A DNA stretch of 64,000 bases from Alphaproteobacteria bacterium. GTDB lineage: Bacteria; Pseudomonadota; Alphaproteobacteria; UBA9219. This document shows, piece by piece, positions 24,577-34,956 of this stretch. A program made the position numbers and the translations under genes. The stretch's first letter is position 1. Every line of letters starts with the position of its first letter. The stretch spans positions 46,024 through 110,023 of the forward strand of contig JAGWIK010000004.1 in NCBI GenBank assembly GCA_028866275.1, written 5' to 3'. Under the pieces are notes generated by a model. The model was given only the letters and a program-made list of their open reading frames with translations. It was not told where the DNA came from and made no database searches.

Positions 24577-27540
24577 TTAGTCCAGTAAGTTCTCGGCCTG
24601 CAAAGCCTGCTTGACCCTAGCATAGGCATCATTGATCTGCACATACATGGTGACACGCTGCGCCACGGTCGCCGTGCTCATAGCTTGGGCTTTTGCGCAG
24701 AGCAATTGCAGCTCTTCGGCTCCGATGCTTGCGGCGCCGCCTTTCAGCATATGGGCGGCCTCCATCCACGCTTTATGCGACCCTTCCATCTGATTGGTTA
24801 AGAGAGTCTGCATGTTAACCTCGGATTGGTTGATAAACAAGCGTATGAGCTCCGCTTCCATTTCCTTGCTGCCATCAGTAAAAGTCCGCATATGGGACAA
24901 GTCAATGCAGGATGTCGGATGCGGGGCCGGCGTGGGGCCGGCGGTTTCGAACGCCTTTAAATCGATCCATTGTCCCATCAGCTTTGCCAGCTCTTCGATG
25001 ACGATGGGCTTGCTGATATAATCGTCCATGCCGCAACGCAGACATTTTTCCCTATCGCCGATCATCGCATTGGCCGTCATGGCAATGATGGGCACGTGGC
25101 GTCCGGTAGTTTTTTCCAAAGCGCGGATATCGATCGTGGCGTCGTAACCGTTTTTCTCTGGCATGTGGCAATCCATCAGGATCATATCCCAATTGCCTGT
25201 CTGATAGGCCTGGAGAGCTTCGGCGCCGTTCGGCACGATTTTAAAATGCTGGATGCCGAACCGTTGCAGCAAACGCGTAATAAAAGTCTGATTCACGGGA
25301 TGATCTTCGGCGACCAGAACGCGAACCTCGGACGGCTTCATCGCGCTATGTCTTATAATCTGACGCTGACTGCCTTTTTCGCGGTGCAGTTGCCCGGTAA
25401 CGGTAAAGGGGATTTCAAACCAGAAAGTCGATCCTTTACCGACCACGCTTGTCAAGCCCAGGGTTCCCCCCATCAATTCGACCAATTGTTTGGTAATAGC
25501 CAATCCCAACCCCGTGCCGCCATATTTACGGGTGGTCGAGGTGTCGGCCTGGGTGAATTTTTCAAAAACATGCGCATGTTTATTCGCGGGTATGCCTATG
25601 CCGGTGTCGATAATCTCGCACCGGTACAGAATGCGTCCGTCATCCAGAAATTTATGACTGGCGACAATTCTGACCCCGCCTTGATTCGTATATTTGATGG
25701 CGTTGCTTACAAGATTGGTGAGAACCTGCGTCAATCGCGTCGGGTCGCCCACGACATAAGGCGGCGACGAATCCTCGCAGACAAGATCGCTTAGCTTCTT
25801 TTCCCGCGCAAGCGGGGTAAGCCGGTCGATAACGGCATGAAGGATATAGGAAAGATCGAACCCTATTTTTTCCATTTGCAGGGCGTTCGCCTCGATTTTC
25901 GACAGGTCGAGGATATCATTGACGATTTCAAGCAAGGCGCCTGAAGACGTGAACGCCGTTTCCGCCAGCGCGCGTTGATCGGCATTTGCCGACGACTCGC
26001 ACAACAGCCGCGTCATCCCAAGAATGCTGTTCAACGGGGTGCGAAGCTCATGGCTCATATTCGCCAGAAATTCGGATTTGGCGCGATCCGATTCTTCCGC
26101 CCGTTCTTTAGCCTGCCGGAGCTCTTCTTTGGCTTTTGCTTTTTCCGTTACGTCTTCCGTCATGCCCAGCAAGATGTGCGGTTGTCCATGCGCGTCGTAA
26201 ATCGGCACTTTGATAGTGTGCGCCATAAAAGTGCCTTTGGGAGTCGTGATGGGCTCCGCCTCGATATCGACCAATTTGCCATTGGCCATGACGCGTTCAT
26301 CTGTCTTGCGAAAAAAATCGGCTTCCGTTGCGGGAAAAAATTCGCTGTCCTGCCGCCCGACGATATTCTCGCGCTTCAGGCAGAACATTTCTTCCGCCGT
26401 ATGGTTGAGAAGAAGCCAGCGATATCCATCGGCGGCATCTTTTGCAAAAAGCGCCAGCGGCATATTTTCGATGACGGTACTTAACAGGGTTTTGTTGCTG
26501 TATAATTCGCGACGCCAGTGCTTGATGCTGCGTAGCGCGAAATACCAGACAATAGCCAGAATCGTGGCCGCCGCAATGGCGACAAAAGACATCCAGCCGA
26601 GATGGATTGCTAGATTTTGCGCCCCGTCAACGGTTAAACCGGTTTCCAGCAAATGCCGGCTATGCAGACCGTAGCCAGCCAATCCTGCCAATACGGCAAA
26701 TGTGCATACGACCGTGAACGACAATAATCTCGTCGGAAACGCCGAAGCCATATCTTCATTGTCCTGATCGTCTTTGATCATCTGATAAACGATGACCGGC
26801 AGCGCGAGACTGAGAATGGCGCCGACAATGGCAACGCCCAAAGCAATTCCGCTGGTCGTAAAATTGTTCTCGGGATTGAGCATGCCCATGTGTGGGATGA
26901 AGACTGCGGCCGCCATGCCCGTGTAGTGCATGCCGCAGATCGCCACCGCCATGATAAGGGCGCCGCCCATTTCCAGCCATTTACGCGCTTTGCCGGTGTG
27001 CCGCGCCAATGTAAAGCATAGCCACAAGGCCGCCGCAGAGGCGCCTATTGCAATGGCGATCGACAGCGCAAAAATATCCGGCCGGTAACGCATATCGGCG
27101 TCCATGACCATGGCCGCCATGCCCATATAGTGCATCGAGCTGATGCCGGCGCCGAGTAATATCGCGCTGCCGGCAATTTGCCCGATTTTCAAATGCGTCC
27201 TGCCTACGATAAGCAGCACGCCATAGGCGCTCAATATCGCAACGACCAGCGACCCGATCGTCAGTTCCGGATCGTACTCCACCGGCATGTCCAGCCTGAA
27301 TGCCAGCATGCCGATAAAATGCATCGCCCAAATGCCCGTGCCCAGCGCCAACGCCCCACCCCATTGCAACAAGCGGCGGCGGTTACGGTTTTGCGTCACA
27401 GCCAGATAACGGGCCAGTACCAACGCTAAATACGATGCAAGGCTGGCGACGACAAAGGAAAGAGCGACAAGGGCATAGCTATAAGTGCCGTGATCCTCTG
27501 CCACGGTCACGCGGCTGGTTATAAAAAAAGAGTCCAGCAT
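24577..27540 (-). CDS. MHYT-domain hybrid sensor histidine kinase with PAS, REC and HPt
   Basis: 987 residues. The N-terminal seven-helix MHYT sensor (about 1-260) contains three repeats, M-H-F-I-G-M, M-H-Y-M-G-M and M-H-Y-T-G-M, proposed in this family to bind copper and sense a gas such as O2, CO or NO. A PAS domain is near 345-470. HisKA carries His497 in S-H-E-L-R-T-P-L, and HATPase shows D-T-G-I-G-I-P and G-G-T-G-L-G-L. The receiver has Asp790 in L-M-D-C-H-M-P, and an HPt domain has His930 in A-H-M-L-K-G-G. All phosphorelay residues are intact. The separate response regulator follows immediately. Confidence 0.93.
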   Translation of the reverse strand: MLDSFFITSRVTVAEDHGTYSYALVALSFVVASLASYLALVLARYLAVTQNRNRRRLLQWGGALALGTGIWAMHFIGMLAFRLDMPVEYDPELTIGSLVVAILSAYGVLLIVGRTHLKIGQIAGSAILLGAGISSMHYMGMAAMVMDADMRYRPDIFALSIAIAIGASAAALWLCFTLARHTGKARKWLEMGGALIMAVAICGMHYTGMAAAVFIPHMGMLNPENNFTTSGIALGVAIVGAILSLALPVIVYQMIKDDQDNEDMASAFPTRLLSFTVVCTFAVLAGLAGYGLHSRHLLETGLTVDGAQNLAIHLGWMSFVAIAAATILAIVWYFALRSIKHWRRELYSNKTLLSTVIENMPLALFAKDAADGYRWLLLNHTAEEMFCLKRENIVGRQDSEFFPATEADFFRKTDERVMANGKLVDIEAEPITTPKGTFMAHTIKVPIYDAHGQPHILLGMTEDVTEKAKAKEELRQAKERAEESDRAKSEFLANMSHELRTPLNSILGMTRLLCESSANADQRALAETAFTSSGALLEIVNDILDLSKIEANALQMEKIGFDLSYILHAVIDRLTPLAREKKLSDLVCEDSSPPYVVGDPTRLTQVLTNLVSNAIKYTNQGGVRIVASHKFLDDGRILYRCEIIDTGIGIPANKHAHVFEKFTQADTSTTRKYGGTGLGLAITKQLVELMGGTLGLTSVVGKGSTFWFEIPFTVTGQLHREKGSQRQIIRHSAMKPSEVRVLVAEDHPVNQTFITRLLQRFGIQHFKIVPNGAEALQAYQTGNWDMILMDCHMPEKNGYDATIDIRALEKTTGRHVPIIAMTANAMIGDREKCLRCGMDDYISKPIVIEELAKLMGQWIDLKAFETAGPTPAPHPTSCIDLSHMRTFTDGSKEMEAELIRLFINQSEVNMQTLLTNQMEGSHKAWMEAAHMLKGGAASIGAEELQLLCAKAQAMSTATVAQRVTMYVQINDAYARVKQALQAENLLD

Positions 27541-27810
27541 GGGCCGTCCGATTTTCCGAAACGATGGGGGGAAAGAGAATCCGCAGAAAGAAAGCTTATA
27601 ACATTAGGCTTAACAGTAAAACGTTATCAATGAAGGGCGGCAAAGTTATTATGATTCTACGGCGGGCGGGCGCGGCCTGATATGCATGCGATGCATTCGC
27701 CGGTATTCAGAAAGAAAAAGCCAATACGCACAAGGTGTTAGAATTGCCCCGTGCGTTTGGAATCAATCAAAGGATGGCGCGCTTTATTAGGCTTTCAATG
27801 GCCGGCGAAG

Positions 27811-28572
27811 TCACTTTCTAAGGCGATAGCCGGTCTTGAATATCCAGGCGATTATCCCAAGGGCAACAACGGTAAACGCAGAAATCATCGTCACGCTGGT
27901 GCCAAGATTTACATCGCCATGTTCGTAAAAGCTCCAGCGAAAACCGCTGATGAGATAGACAACCGGATTCGCCAGCGACACCTTATACCAAAAAGGCGGA
28001 AGCATTTTGACCGAGTAAAAACTGCCGCCCAGAAATGTAAGCGGCGTGATGATCAGCAAGGGAATAAGCTGCAATTTTTCGAACCCGTCAGACCAGATGC
28101 CAATGATAAACCCCATAAGGCTGAAGGTAACGCTGGTCATAATCAGAAAGAAAACCATCCATAACGGATGCGCAATATGCAAAGGAACAAAAAAGGCAGA
28201 GGTAGCCAGAACGATTGTCCCGATAATGACCGATTTGCTGGCTGCCGCCCCGACATAGCCAAGGACAATTTCTATCACGGACAGGGGTGCGGACAGAATT
28301 TCATAGATTGTGCCCGTAAAGCGCGGGAAATAAATGCCGAAAGACGCGTTGGAGACGCTTTGCCCAAGCACCGTCAGCATAATCAGGCCCGGCACGATGA
28401 AGGCCCCATAGGGGACGCCGTCCATGGTCTGGATGCGCGACCCCATCGCCGACCCGAATACGATGAAATACAGAACGGTCGATATGACGGGGGAGGCGAT
28501 GCTCTGTCCGATGGTGCGCAGGGTACGCCCCATTTCGAATGCGTAGATGGCCTTAATGCCGTGATAGTTCAT
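27811..28572 (-). CDS. ABC-2 type transporter permease
   Basis: 253 residues with six hydrophobic segments. The ABC-2 membrane family pattern is visible: a cytoplasmic start with [14 protein letters not shown], and the conserved [14 protein letters not shown] region before the last helix, with [11 protein letters not shown]. It pairs with the ATPase encoded one base upstream and forms an exporter. The substrate (drug, polysaccharide or lipid) cannot be told from sequence. Confidence 0.88.
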   Translation of the reverse strand: MNYHGIKAIYAFEMGRTLRTIGQSIASPVISTVLYFIVFGSAMGSRIQTMDGVPYGAFIVPGLIMLTVLGQSVSNASFGIYFPRFTGTIYEILSAPLSVIEIVLGYVGAAASKSVIIGTIVLATSAFFVPLHIAHPLWMVFFLIMTSVTFSLMGFIIGIWSDGFEKLQLIPLLIITPLTFLGGSFYSVKMLPPFWYKVSLANPVVYLISGFRWSFYEHGDVNLGTSVTMISAFTVVALGIIAWIFKTGYRLRK

Positions 28573-28573
28573 C

Positions 28574-29494
28574 TTAACCTACCATCTGGATAAAAATGTC
28601 TTCGAGGCTGCTCTGGCGGCTCTCGATTTCTTTGGGGCGAATGTTTTTCTCTCTCAGACATTCCAGAAGATCGGAAATATCCCGGTCTTCTTGATGGGCG
28701 TTGTAGGTATAGACCAGCTTGTTGCCGTTATCGGCGAGCGCAAGCGCATAGTCCGCCATATCGGACGGAATGTCTTGAAGCGGCTCGCGCAAAGAGAAAA
28801 CCATCTGTCGTTTGCCCATTTTCTTTATCAGGGCATCCTTGGTTTCGGTAATCACAAGCCGTCCCTTATTGATCACGCCGATGCGGTCGGCCATTTCTTC
28901 CGCTTCCTCTATATAGTGGGTCGTCAGGATAATGGTGACGCCGGTTTCCTGAAGGGCGCGCACCTGCGCCCACATTGATTTGCGAAGTTCGACATCGACG
29001 CCCGCCGTCGGTTCGTCCAGAAACAGTATGTCGGGTTCATGGGACAATGCCTTGGCGATCATAACGCGCCGCTTCATGCCCCCCGAAAGACGGCGGATTT
29101 GTTCGTCCTTCTTGTCCCAAAGGGAAAGGCGTTTAAGCAATTCCTCAATATAATCGGCGTTGCGTGGCTTGCCAAACAAACCCCGGCTGAAATTCACGGT
29201 GTTCCAGACGGATTCGAACGCGTCCGTCGCCAGTTCCTGCGGAACAAGGCCGATGGCGGTACGCGCGGCCCTGTAGTCCGCCACATTGTCGTGGCCGCAG
29301 ACAAGAATGCGGCCGGCGCTGGGCTGAACGATGCCGCAGATCGCGCTGATAAGGGTTGTTTTGCCGGCTCCGTTGGGGCCAAGAAGGGCAAAGATTTCCC
29401 CGCGCTTTATCTCCAGATCTATTCCGGCCAAGGCCTGAAAGCCATTTTCATAGGTTTTGTGGAGTCCGGAAATTTCTATCGCCGTGTTTTGCAT
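28574..29494 (-). CDS. ABC transporter ATP-binding protein (ABC-2 exporter)
   Basis: 306 residues. Walker [11 protein letters not shown]-loop V-P-Q-E, signature R-L-S-G-G-M-K-R-R, Walker [13 protein letters not shown] and the switch histidine in L-T-T-H-Y are all present. The C-terminal 80 residues form the regulatory extension common in drug and lipid exporters. The permease gene starts directly after it. Resemblance to DrrA/CcmA-type ATPases gives only a general multidrug or export label. Confidence 0.92.
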   Translation of the reverse strand: MQNTAIEISGLHKTYENGFQALAGIDLEIKRGEIFALLGPNGAGKTTLISAICGIVQPSAGRILVCGHDNVADYRAARTAIGLVPQELATDAFESVWNTVNFSRGLFGKPRNADYIEELLKRLSLWDKKDEQIRRLSGGMKRRVMIAKALSHEPDILFLDEPTAGVDVELRKSMWAQVRALQETGVTIILTTHYIEEAEEMADRIGVINKGRLVITETKDALIKKMGKRQMVFSLREPLQDIPSDMADYALALADNGNKLVYTYNAHQEDRDISDLLECLREKNIRPKEIESRQSSLEDIFIQMVG

Positions 29495-29577
29495 GATCGG
29501 TCCGGTTTCGGGGGTGTTTTGCAGTTTCAGGTTATTGCCGTCGCGAAGAAATGGCGCGCCATGTCGGCTTTAAGCGA

Positions 29578-29880
29578 TCACTCTTCGTCGGCAAAAAGAT
29601 GTTCGGAAATAGAGCAGTATATTTCGTCAATAAATGTTTCGGCTTTTTCCTCGTTGCTGATGGAAAGGCCAAAGTATTTTTTGACTTTCTGGGAAGCGGG
29701 CATGGAATCATCATCAATCAGCGCGCCCAGAAAAGACCGCAACGATGCCATCACTTCCCGATCGATTGCATCGGTCAAACCACGAAGCATTTCTTCTTCC
29801 GTGGGATATATTTTAGGGTCGCAATGGTGTTTGAGGATTTCAGCGGCGCGGCTGTCGGACAGAGTTGTGGTCGTCATCAT
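29578..29880 (-). CDS. 100-residue hypothetical protein
   Basis: An acidic, probably helical cytoplasmic protein with S-R-A-A-E-I-L-K-H-H-C-D-P-K-I-Y-P-T-E-E-E near the N-terminus and a very acidic end. No signal peptide, membrane helix or metal motif apart from a lone H-H-C is seen. It lies 83 bases upstream of the ABC ATPase gene on the same strand. The function is not recognised. Confidence 0.6.
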   Translation of the reverse strand: MMTTTTLSDSRAAEILKHHCDPKIYPTEEEMLRGLTDAIDREVMASLRSFLGALIDDDSMPASQKVKKYFGLSISNEEKAETFIDEIYCSISEHLFADEE

Positions 29881-30030
29881 TTCTTCTCTTTATTTATGTA
29901 TAGAGGCTGCTGCCATTGCCGACGCGCAACGCTTTTTATCCACGAGACTGACTTATGGCAAAAATACCGCATCCAGTCCAGATATCCAGACCAATCATGT
30001 TATTGGCCGCCAATGGCAGCGATATCCCCG

Positions 30031-30777
30031 TTATTTTGCGAGATAATCGTGGACGACCTTGCCGAGGCCAAGCGTAAGGTCGGCCTTGAAATGCGCGGCG
30101 GAGAGAATATCCAACACGGGCAATTCCCCGACCGGCGCCAAGGCATGCGAGTTAAGCGTAAGGCTTGAAGGGCCGGTGAAAGCCCATTTCAGGTCGATGT
30201 CTTCGAGGTAATATTCGACCAGCTCGCAAATGCGCGGCGTTCCATCGACATGCGGTATGATCTTCAAAAGAAAATTAGGCGCAGCAAGGGATGCGCGGAC
30301 AGCCGCCATATCGCCCTGGTCATGCTTGTACCCCATGCTGGCCGTCGCCACGCGCACCGAACCGTAATCGAGCGTACCGACAAGACAATCGGTTTCGGTT
30401 TTCAAGCTGGGGTTGGCAAGTTTTTTGGGAAAGCCCCACAATTCGCGTCCGCCTGCAATCGGCGGGTCGTCGTTCAAAAACATGCAATGGCTATAGCCGC
30501 CTTTTCTGCCTTGAAAAGTTACCGGGATAACCTGACCGGATTCCGTGTAATCGCCAAAGCCGGTCGAGTCCGGCATTTTCATGAATTCGTATTTCACGAT
30601 GGGGTTCTGCGGATCGATCTGCAACGGTTCCGGCACAAGGGCGCGCAGTTTTTCCGCATCGGTGCGATAGGTAATGACGAGATATTCTCGCTCGTTAAAG
30701 CGGTAAGGTCCTTTGGGGAAAGCTGGGCTTGTCAACGGCATGGCGTAAGCCTGTTTAATAACTTCGCTTTCTTTCAT
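30031..30777 (-). CDS. adc: Acetoacetate decarboxylase
   Basis: 248 residues from ATG 30777. Acetoacetate decarboxylase converts acetoacetate to acetone and CO2 through a lysine Schiff base. The active-site segment [10 protein letters not shown] shows the catalytic lysine pair. The N-terminal [14 protein letters not shown] and the [18 protein letters not shown] motif are also typical. It stands alone, with no CoA-transferase or acetone pathway gene nearby. Some members of the fold act on other keto acids, so the exact substrate is uncertain. Confidence 0.88.
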   Translation of the reverse strand: MKESEVIKQAYAMPLTSPAFPKGPYRFNEREYLVITYRTDAEKLRALVPEPLQIDPQNPIVKYEFMKMPDSTGFGDYTESGQVIPVTFQGRKGGYSHCMFLNDDPPIAGGRELWGFPKKLANPSLKTETDCLVGTLDYGSVRVATASMGYKHDQGDMAAVRASLAAPNFLLKIIPHVDGTPRICELVEYYLEDIDLKWAFTGPSSLTLNSHALAPVGELPVLDILSAAHFKADLTLGLGKVVHDYLAK

Positions 30778-31106
30778 TGTGCTTTTCCTCTTGCTATTGC
30801 AGGTTGCCGTTAAGAGCGTCAATCGATGTAAGGTCGCCGGTCGAAAAGGCCAGCGCGGCGGCCGCAGTCAAAACCGTGGCGTAGGCATGGGCTTATATCT
30901 TGGTGCGTCTGCATGGTGCTATTCACATCCCCATCATTGCACGATAAGGCGCTTGTTAGAAAATAAAATTCCAAACCCCGCCATATCCAATGTTTATGCA
31001 GAGTGTTCAACAACCGGTATGAAATATTGATATGGGCAACGTCCGGGCAAAATCCGTTTAGAGTTTCCCCGCGCATTGCAGAGAGTTAGGGCAATTAGCC
31101 AATAAA
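30778..31106. other. 329-bp intergenic region without a recognised gene
   Basis: The region lies upstream of the decarboxylase gene and downstream of the HxlR gene stop. No reading frame with a ribosome binding site or family similarity was found, and no copy of the HxlR-type palindrome is seen here. It probably carries the adc promoter and the end of the HxlR transcript. Confidence 0.5.
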
Positions 31107-31607
31107 CTAAAAGAATGTTTCTGTGTGGTCCGCCGCCTTGATCGCTTGGCGTACGCCCGCGCTGGCCGCGGGGCCAGCTATTATTTTGTGGCTGCCCTGA
31201 ACAATCTCTTTGCCTGTTTTCTTGTCGATCAAAACGGGATTTGCGACTTTGCCAGTATCTGCGTCGGCTAGAAGGAGGTTAGCTCCTTCTGGGGCAAAAT
31301 GCTTGTTCCCCCAAGCCAAAAATGAAATCAGCACAGGGCGAAAATCTTTTCCGCGTTGCGTTAAAACATATTCATAACGATTGGCGTGATCGCTGTAGCT
31401 GCGTTTTTCCAGAAGCCCGGATTCAACCAGTCCCTTCAGCCTGCGCGTCAGCATATTCGGCGCAATGCCAAGGCTTTTTTGAAAATCGTCAAAACGCTTT
31501 ATCCCGAAAAAAGCATCACGCATAATAAGGATGCTCCACCACTCGCCGACATGCTCCAGACTGCGGGCGATCGGGCAAGGCATATCGCTAAAACTTTTAT
31601 GTTCCAT
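31107..31607 (-). CDS. HxlR family transcriptional regulator (first paralogue)
   Basis: 166 residues from ATG 31607. The winged helix-turn-helix core C-P-I-A-R-S-L-E-H-V-G-E-W-W-S-I-L-I-M-R is followed by F-D-D-F-Q-K-S-L-G-I-A-P-N-M-L-T-R-R-L (recognition helix). A C-terminal extension holds a D-T-G-K-V-A-N-P-V segment. It closely resembles the regulator at 34957-35448. A 41-bp imperfect palindrome lies 20 bases upstream of its start, indicating autoregulation. Such regulators often sense reactive aldehydes or quinones, but the ligand here is unknown. Confidence 0.9.
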   Translation of the reverse strand: MEHKSFSDMPCPIARSLEHVGEWWSILIMRDAFFGIKRFDDFQKSLGIAPNMLTRRLKGLVESGLLEKRSYSDHANRYEYVLTQRGKDFRPVLISFLAWGNKHFAPEGANLLLADADTGKVANPVLIDKKTGKEIVQGSHKIIAGPAASAGVRQAIKAADHTETFF

Positions 31608-31626
31608 GGCGCACCCCCACACATTG

Positions 31627-31667
31627 CTTGCATTATGATAGTATCGTAATTGCCGTCATTTTGCAAG
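31627..31667. promoter_or_regulatory. 41-bp HxlR operator candidate (degenerate copy)
   Basis: The stretch begins CTTGCATTATGATAGTATC and ends TTTGCAAG. It aligns base for base in length with the perfect palindrome at 34879-34919 and shares both outer ends and the left half-site. The right half is degenerate. It sits just upstream of the first HxlR gene. Confidence 0.75.
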
Positions 31668-31747
31668 TGCGGATGCGCTACCGCTTGCCCGGACAAAGAA
31701 TAAGGGAAGGCTCGGAAAGCCATTCCCTTATCTTGCCGGCGTTTATT

Positions 31748-32569
31748 TTACTTCTTGGCAAAGGCCAGTAAATCTTCATTCACTGCGTCTTTGTGCGTCG
31801 AGCACATGCCGTGGTCTGCGCCTTTATAGATTTTAAGGGTCGCATCGGGCAGCAACTTGATCATCAGATGCGCCGATCCATCGACCGGAACGATCTGATC
31901 GTCATCGCCGTGCAAAACGAGCGTCGGCACGGACATTTTTTTCAGATCCTCTGTGAAGTCGGTTTCCGAGAACGCTTTGATGCAATCATAGGCCGCCTTC
32001 ACGCCGGCCTGCATGCCTTGCAACCAAAAGCTGTCGCGCAATCCCTGCGAGACTTTTGCGCCCGGACGATTGGCGCCGTAAAATGGCGCCGATAGGTCTT
32101 TGAAAAGCTGCGAGCGATCCACAAGGACCCCGTTACGCAAACCATTAAAGACATCCATGGGCAAGCCAACAGGGTTATTGGCCGATTTGAGCATGATCGG
32201 CGGCACCGCGCCTATCAGAACGGCCTTGGCTACGCGCTTGGTGCCGTGACGCCCGATATAACGCACCACTTCGCCGCCGCCGGTCGAATGGCCGACATGA
32301 ATGGCATCTTTCAGATCGAGCCTCTCGGTCAAGGCGGCAAGATCATCGGCATAGGTGTCCATATCATTGCCGTTCCATGGCTGGCTGGAACGGCCGTGCC
32401 CGCGGCGATCATGGGCGATGACCCGATAGCCGCGACCGGCCAGAAACAGCATCTGATCTTCCCACGCGTCAGAGCTTAAAGGCCAGCCGTGCGAGAACAC
32501 GATGGGCTGGCCCGTTCCCCAGTCTTTGTAATAGATTTCGGTTCCGTCTTTTGTTGTGAAGGTAGGCAT
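31748..32569 (-). CDS. Alpha/beta hydrolase, cofactor-free haloperoxidase-like
   Basis: 273 residues. The sequence [21 protein letters not shown] and the nucleophile elbow G-H-S-T-G-G-G match non-haem chloroperoxidase/arylesterase enzymes. The acid in H-G-D-D-D-Q-I-V-P and the histidine in G-A-D-H-G-M complete the triad. Members hydrolyse esters or perhydrolyse short acids in vitro; the natural substrate is unknown. It is transcribed with the SDR gene upstream (37-base gap) and lies between the two HxlR regulators. Confidence 0.9.
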   Translation of the reverse strand: MPTFTTKDGTEIYYKDWGTGQPIVFSHGWPLSSDAWEDQMLFLAGRGYRVIAHDRRGHGRSSQPWNGNDMDTYADDLAALTERLDLKDAIHVGHSTGGGEVVRYIGRHGTKRVAKAVLIGAVPPIMLKSANNPVGLPMDVFNGLRNGVLVDRSQLFKDLSAPFYGANRPGAKVSQGLRDSFWLQGMQAGVKAAYDCIKAFSETDFTEDLKKMSVPTLVLHGDDDQIVPVDGSAHLMIKLLPDATLKIYKGADHGMCSTHKDAVNEDLLAFAKK

Positions 32570-32606
32570 TGTTTTCTCCTGTGTGTTTGAGGCGGGCCTG
32601 CGAAGC

Positions 32607-33323
32607 TTACAGGCTTGCGAAATACTGTTCTACGCTTTTGGGATTGCTGCCCCAGAGCGCGGAAACCTGTTTGGATGTCGGGTCCGGATAAACATCTTCC
32701 TGTCCGGCGATGATGCCCTTGACAATTTCGGCGGCAGTATCGGCGGCGGAAGCCTTTGGCATTTCAAGACCCGCTGTCATGTCGGTGGCGATGGGGCCGG
32801 GATAGACGGCAATGACATTGATATTCTTGGGCTTCAGCACTTTTCTTGCCGCCAGAGTAGCAGAGAATAAAGCCGACTTGGACACCGAATAGCCCCCCAT
32901 CGCCGCGATGGGCGCAAGGCCGAGGACACTGATGGTATTTGCGATGATACCGCCGCCGTTTTTCTCGATAACGGGAGCAAATGCCTGCATCATGCGCACG
33001 GTGCCGTAGTAATTGACATCCATATCGGCAGCCAGCTCCGCAGTAGAGGCCGTCATAATGTCGCTGTAATGCATGACGCCTGCATTGTTATACAGAATGT
33101 CGATGGCCCCGACTTGTTGCGCGGCGGCTGAAATCTCGGCAGGGTTGGTAATATCGAGCTGCACCGGCACCACCCGCGCGTCGCCGAAGTCCGGCAGCGA
33201 AGATGTCGTGCGCGCCGCCGCGTAAACCTTGCCTGCGCCCTGTTTCAAGAATGAGCGCACGAGCTCGGCTCCCATCCCGCGATTTGCACCTGTGACCAGA
33301 ACGGTTTTTGCTTGGATATTCAT
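32607..33323 (-). CDS. Short-chain dehydrogenase/reductase
   Basis: 238 residues. The NAD(P)-binding [12 protein letters not shown] and catalytic Y-S-V-S-K motifs are intact, with a Ser in T-I-S-V-L-G upstream. L-D-I-T marks the adenine pocket. The substrate is unknown. It belongs to the minus-strand group of efflux OMF, SDR and hydrolase genes between the two HxlR operators, consistent with an electrophile or aldehyde detoxification regulon (inference). Confidence 0.9.
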   Translation of the reverse strand: MNIQAKTVLVTGANRGMGAELVRSFLKQGAGKVYAAARTTSSLPDFGDARVVPVQLDITNPAEISAAAQQVGAIDILYNNAGVMHYSDIMTASTAELAADMDVNYYGTVRMMQAFAPVIEKNGGGIIANTISVLGLAPIAAMGGYSVSKSALFSATLAARKVLKPKNINVIAVYPGPIATDMTAGLEMPKASAADTAAEIVKGIIAGQEDVYPDPTSKQVSALWGSNPKSVEQYFASL

Positions 33324-33383
33324 TTTACTCTCCTGTGGTTAGTAGTTGTGAGACTATTCGTGAAGGTTGCTTCATGAATTGTG

Positions 33384-34853
33384 TTACCAGCCCCCGCCAA
33401 GCGCCCGGAAGGACGCCACGGCGGCGCGCGCCGCCGATGTTTTAGCTTGGGCTAGTTCATTCTGCGCGGACAGCACTTCGCGTTCCGCATCCAGAACTTC
33501 GGGAAGGCTCAACGCCCCATGTTCGTATTCGGCTTGCGCCAGATCTTTTGAGTGCGACAGAGTCTTTTCTTTTTGCGTCACCGCGTCGGCCTGAACTTTG
33601 TATTGGGCCAGCGCCATAAACGAATCCTCGACATCTTCGGTGGCGCGAAGAACCGATTGGCGGTATTGGGCCAGAGCTTCGGCATGCGCGCCTTTTGCCG
33701 CCGCGACTTCGGCATCGACCTTGCCGAAATCAAACAGCCTCCAGCGCAACCCGCCTATCGCCTGCGGTTGAAAAGTCGCCGCTCTGAATAAGTGCTGCAC
33801 ATCCATGCTTTCGAAACCAAGCAGCCCGGAAAGCGAAATTTTGGGATAGTAGTCAGAGACGGCAACGCCGATGGCCGCGTTAGATGCCGCCAGCCTTCTT
33901 TCGGCAACGATCAAGTCCGGACGGCGGCGCAACAGATCGCTGGCCGATACCGTTGTCGTCACGGAAGGTATGGACGGAATCCGCGCCGGCTTTGCCAATT
34001 CGGCAGCGTAAGTTCCGGGTTGCACGCCCAGCAAAACATCAAGACGATTAAGCTGTGCTTCCAGAGCGATGCGTAATTGCGGAACCTCCGCTTCGGCGCT
34101 GCGCAGCAGAGCTTCAGCCTCCGCGGCATCACGATCATCCGCCGCGCCGTATTTCTGGCGTAACTGGATAAGCCCGTAACGTTGCTTGTCGACGTCGACC
34201 TGTTTCTGCACGGCGGCGAGCTGCGCCTGAAAGCCTCTTATTTGAATGTAGCTATCGGCGGCTTCTGCGGCGACGGAAACGCGAACGCCTAAATGTTCAG
34301 CCTCGGCAGCCTGCGCTTCGGCCTCCGCCTCTTCTTCGCCACGACGCAGCCCGCCGAAAAGATCGATTTCCCAGCTCGCCCCGGCGCCTATATTGTAAAA
34401 ATCATTGTCCCGGTCATATCCCGGCAGATGGCTGCCTATCGCACCGATCGGACTTTCCAGTGACGATCTTATATGCGTTGCATCGGCAGAGGCATCAGCC
34501 GTTGGCAATAATCTGGCTCCGGCCGATTGGGCGGCGGCCCGCGCTTCTTGGACGCGCGCAATCGATGCGGCAAGATCGAGATTCTGGTCTATGGCTTTTT
34601 CAACGATTTTCGTTAATTCGGGGTCATTAAATCCGGCCCACCATTTATCAAGAGAAACCGTATCCCCATTTTGCTGTCCGGCCGCGACCGAATCAACATT
34701 ATGGAACTTCTGCAAGGCCATATCCGGCGCGCCAGCATAATCAGGCACGACCGCGCATCCGGCCAGTGCCAGAGCAATAACCGCCGCCGCCGTCAATCGG
34801 CCATAGGATGGAAAAATACCTGTTTTTCCGTTGTTTTCGCGCAGCTCCAGCAT
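33384..34853 (-). CDS. RND efflux outer membrane lipoprotein, NodT/OprM family
   Basis: 489 residues. The lipobox L-A-L-A-G-C33 follows a signal peptide, then the V-V-P-D-Y segment that starts mature NodT-type channels. Two long coiled-coil repeats are evident, with A-A-N-A-A-I-G-V-A-V-S-D-Y-Y-P-K-I-S-L-S-G in the middle and L-P-E-V-L-D-A-E-R near the end. It is divergent from the HxlR-MFP-RND operon across the perfect palindrome at 34879-34919, so it is almost certainly the outer membrane partner of that pump. Confidence 0.93.
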   Translation of the reverse strand: MLELRENNGKTGIFPSYGRLTAAAVIALALAGCAVVPDYAGAPDMALQKFHNVDSVAAGQQNGDTVSLDKWWAGFNDPELTKIVEKAIDQNLDLAASIARVQEARAAAQSAGARLLPTADASADATHIRSSLESPIGAIGSHLPGYDRDNDFYNIGAGASWEIDLFGGLRRGEEEAEAEAQAAEAEHLGVRVSVAAEAADSYIQIRGFQAQLAAVQKQVDVDKQRYGLIQLRQKYGAADDRDAAEAEALLRSAEAEVPQLRIALEAQLNRLDVLLGVQPGTYAAELAKPARIPSIPSVTTTVSASDLLRRRPDLIVAERRLAASNAAIGVAVSDYYPKISLSGLLGFESMDVQHLFRAATFQPQAIGGLRWRLFDFGKVDAEVAAAKGAHAEALAQYRQSVLRATEDVEDSFMALAQYKVQADAVTQKEKTLSHSKDLAQAEYEHGALSLPEVLDAEREVLSAQNELAQAKTSAARAAVASFRALGGGW

Positions 34854-34878
34854 GTTGTGATCCCCACGTCATTTTTAA

Positions 34879-34919
34879 CTTGCATGATGATAGTATCAGT
34901 ACTACTATCATCATGCAAG
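34879..34919. promoter_or_regulatory. Perfect 41-bp palindrome, HxlR operator
   Basis: Arms CTTGCATGATGATAGTA (34879-34895) and its exact complement TACTATCATCATGCAAG (34903-34919) flank a 7-base centre. It lies between the divergent NodT gene and the HxlR gene, so one bound dimer or tetramer could control both directions. The same 41-bp design recurs upstream of the other HxlR paralogue. Confidence 0.88.
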
Positions 34920-34956
34920 TGATTATTTTGGGCTGTTCCGGAAAAGGAGTTACGCC

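Noticed and set aside
30819..31076. 85-codon minus-strand frame between the decarboxylase and HxlR genes
   Set aside because: There is no ribosome site, no family similarity and an irregular composition; reported only as an intergenic region.
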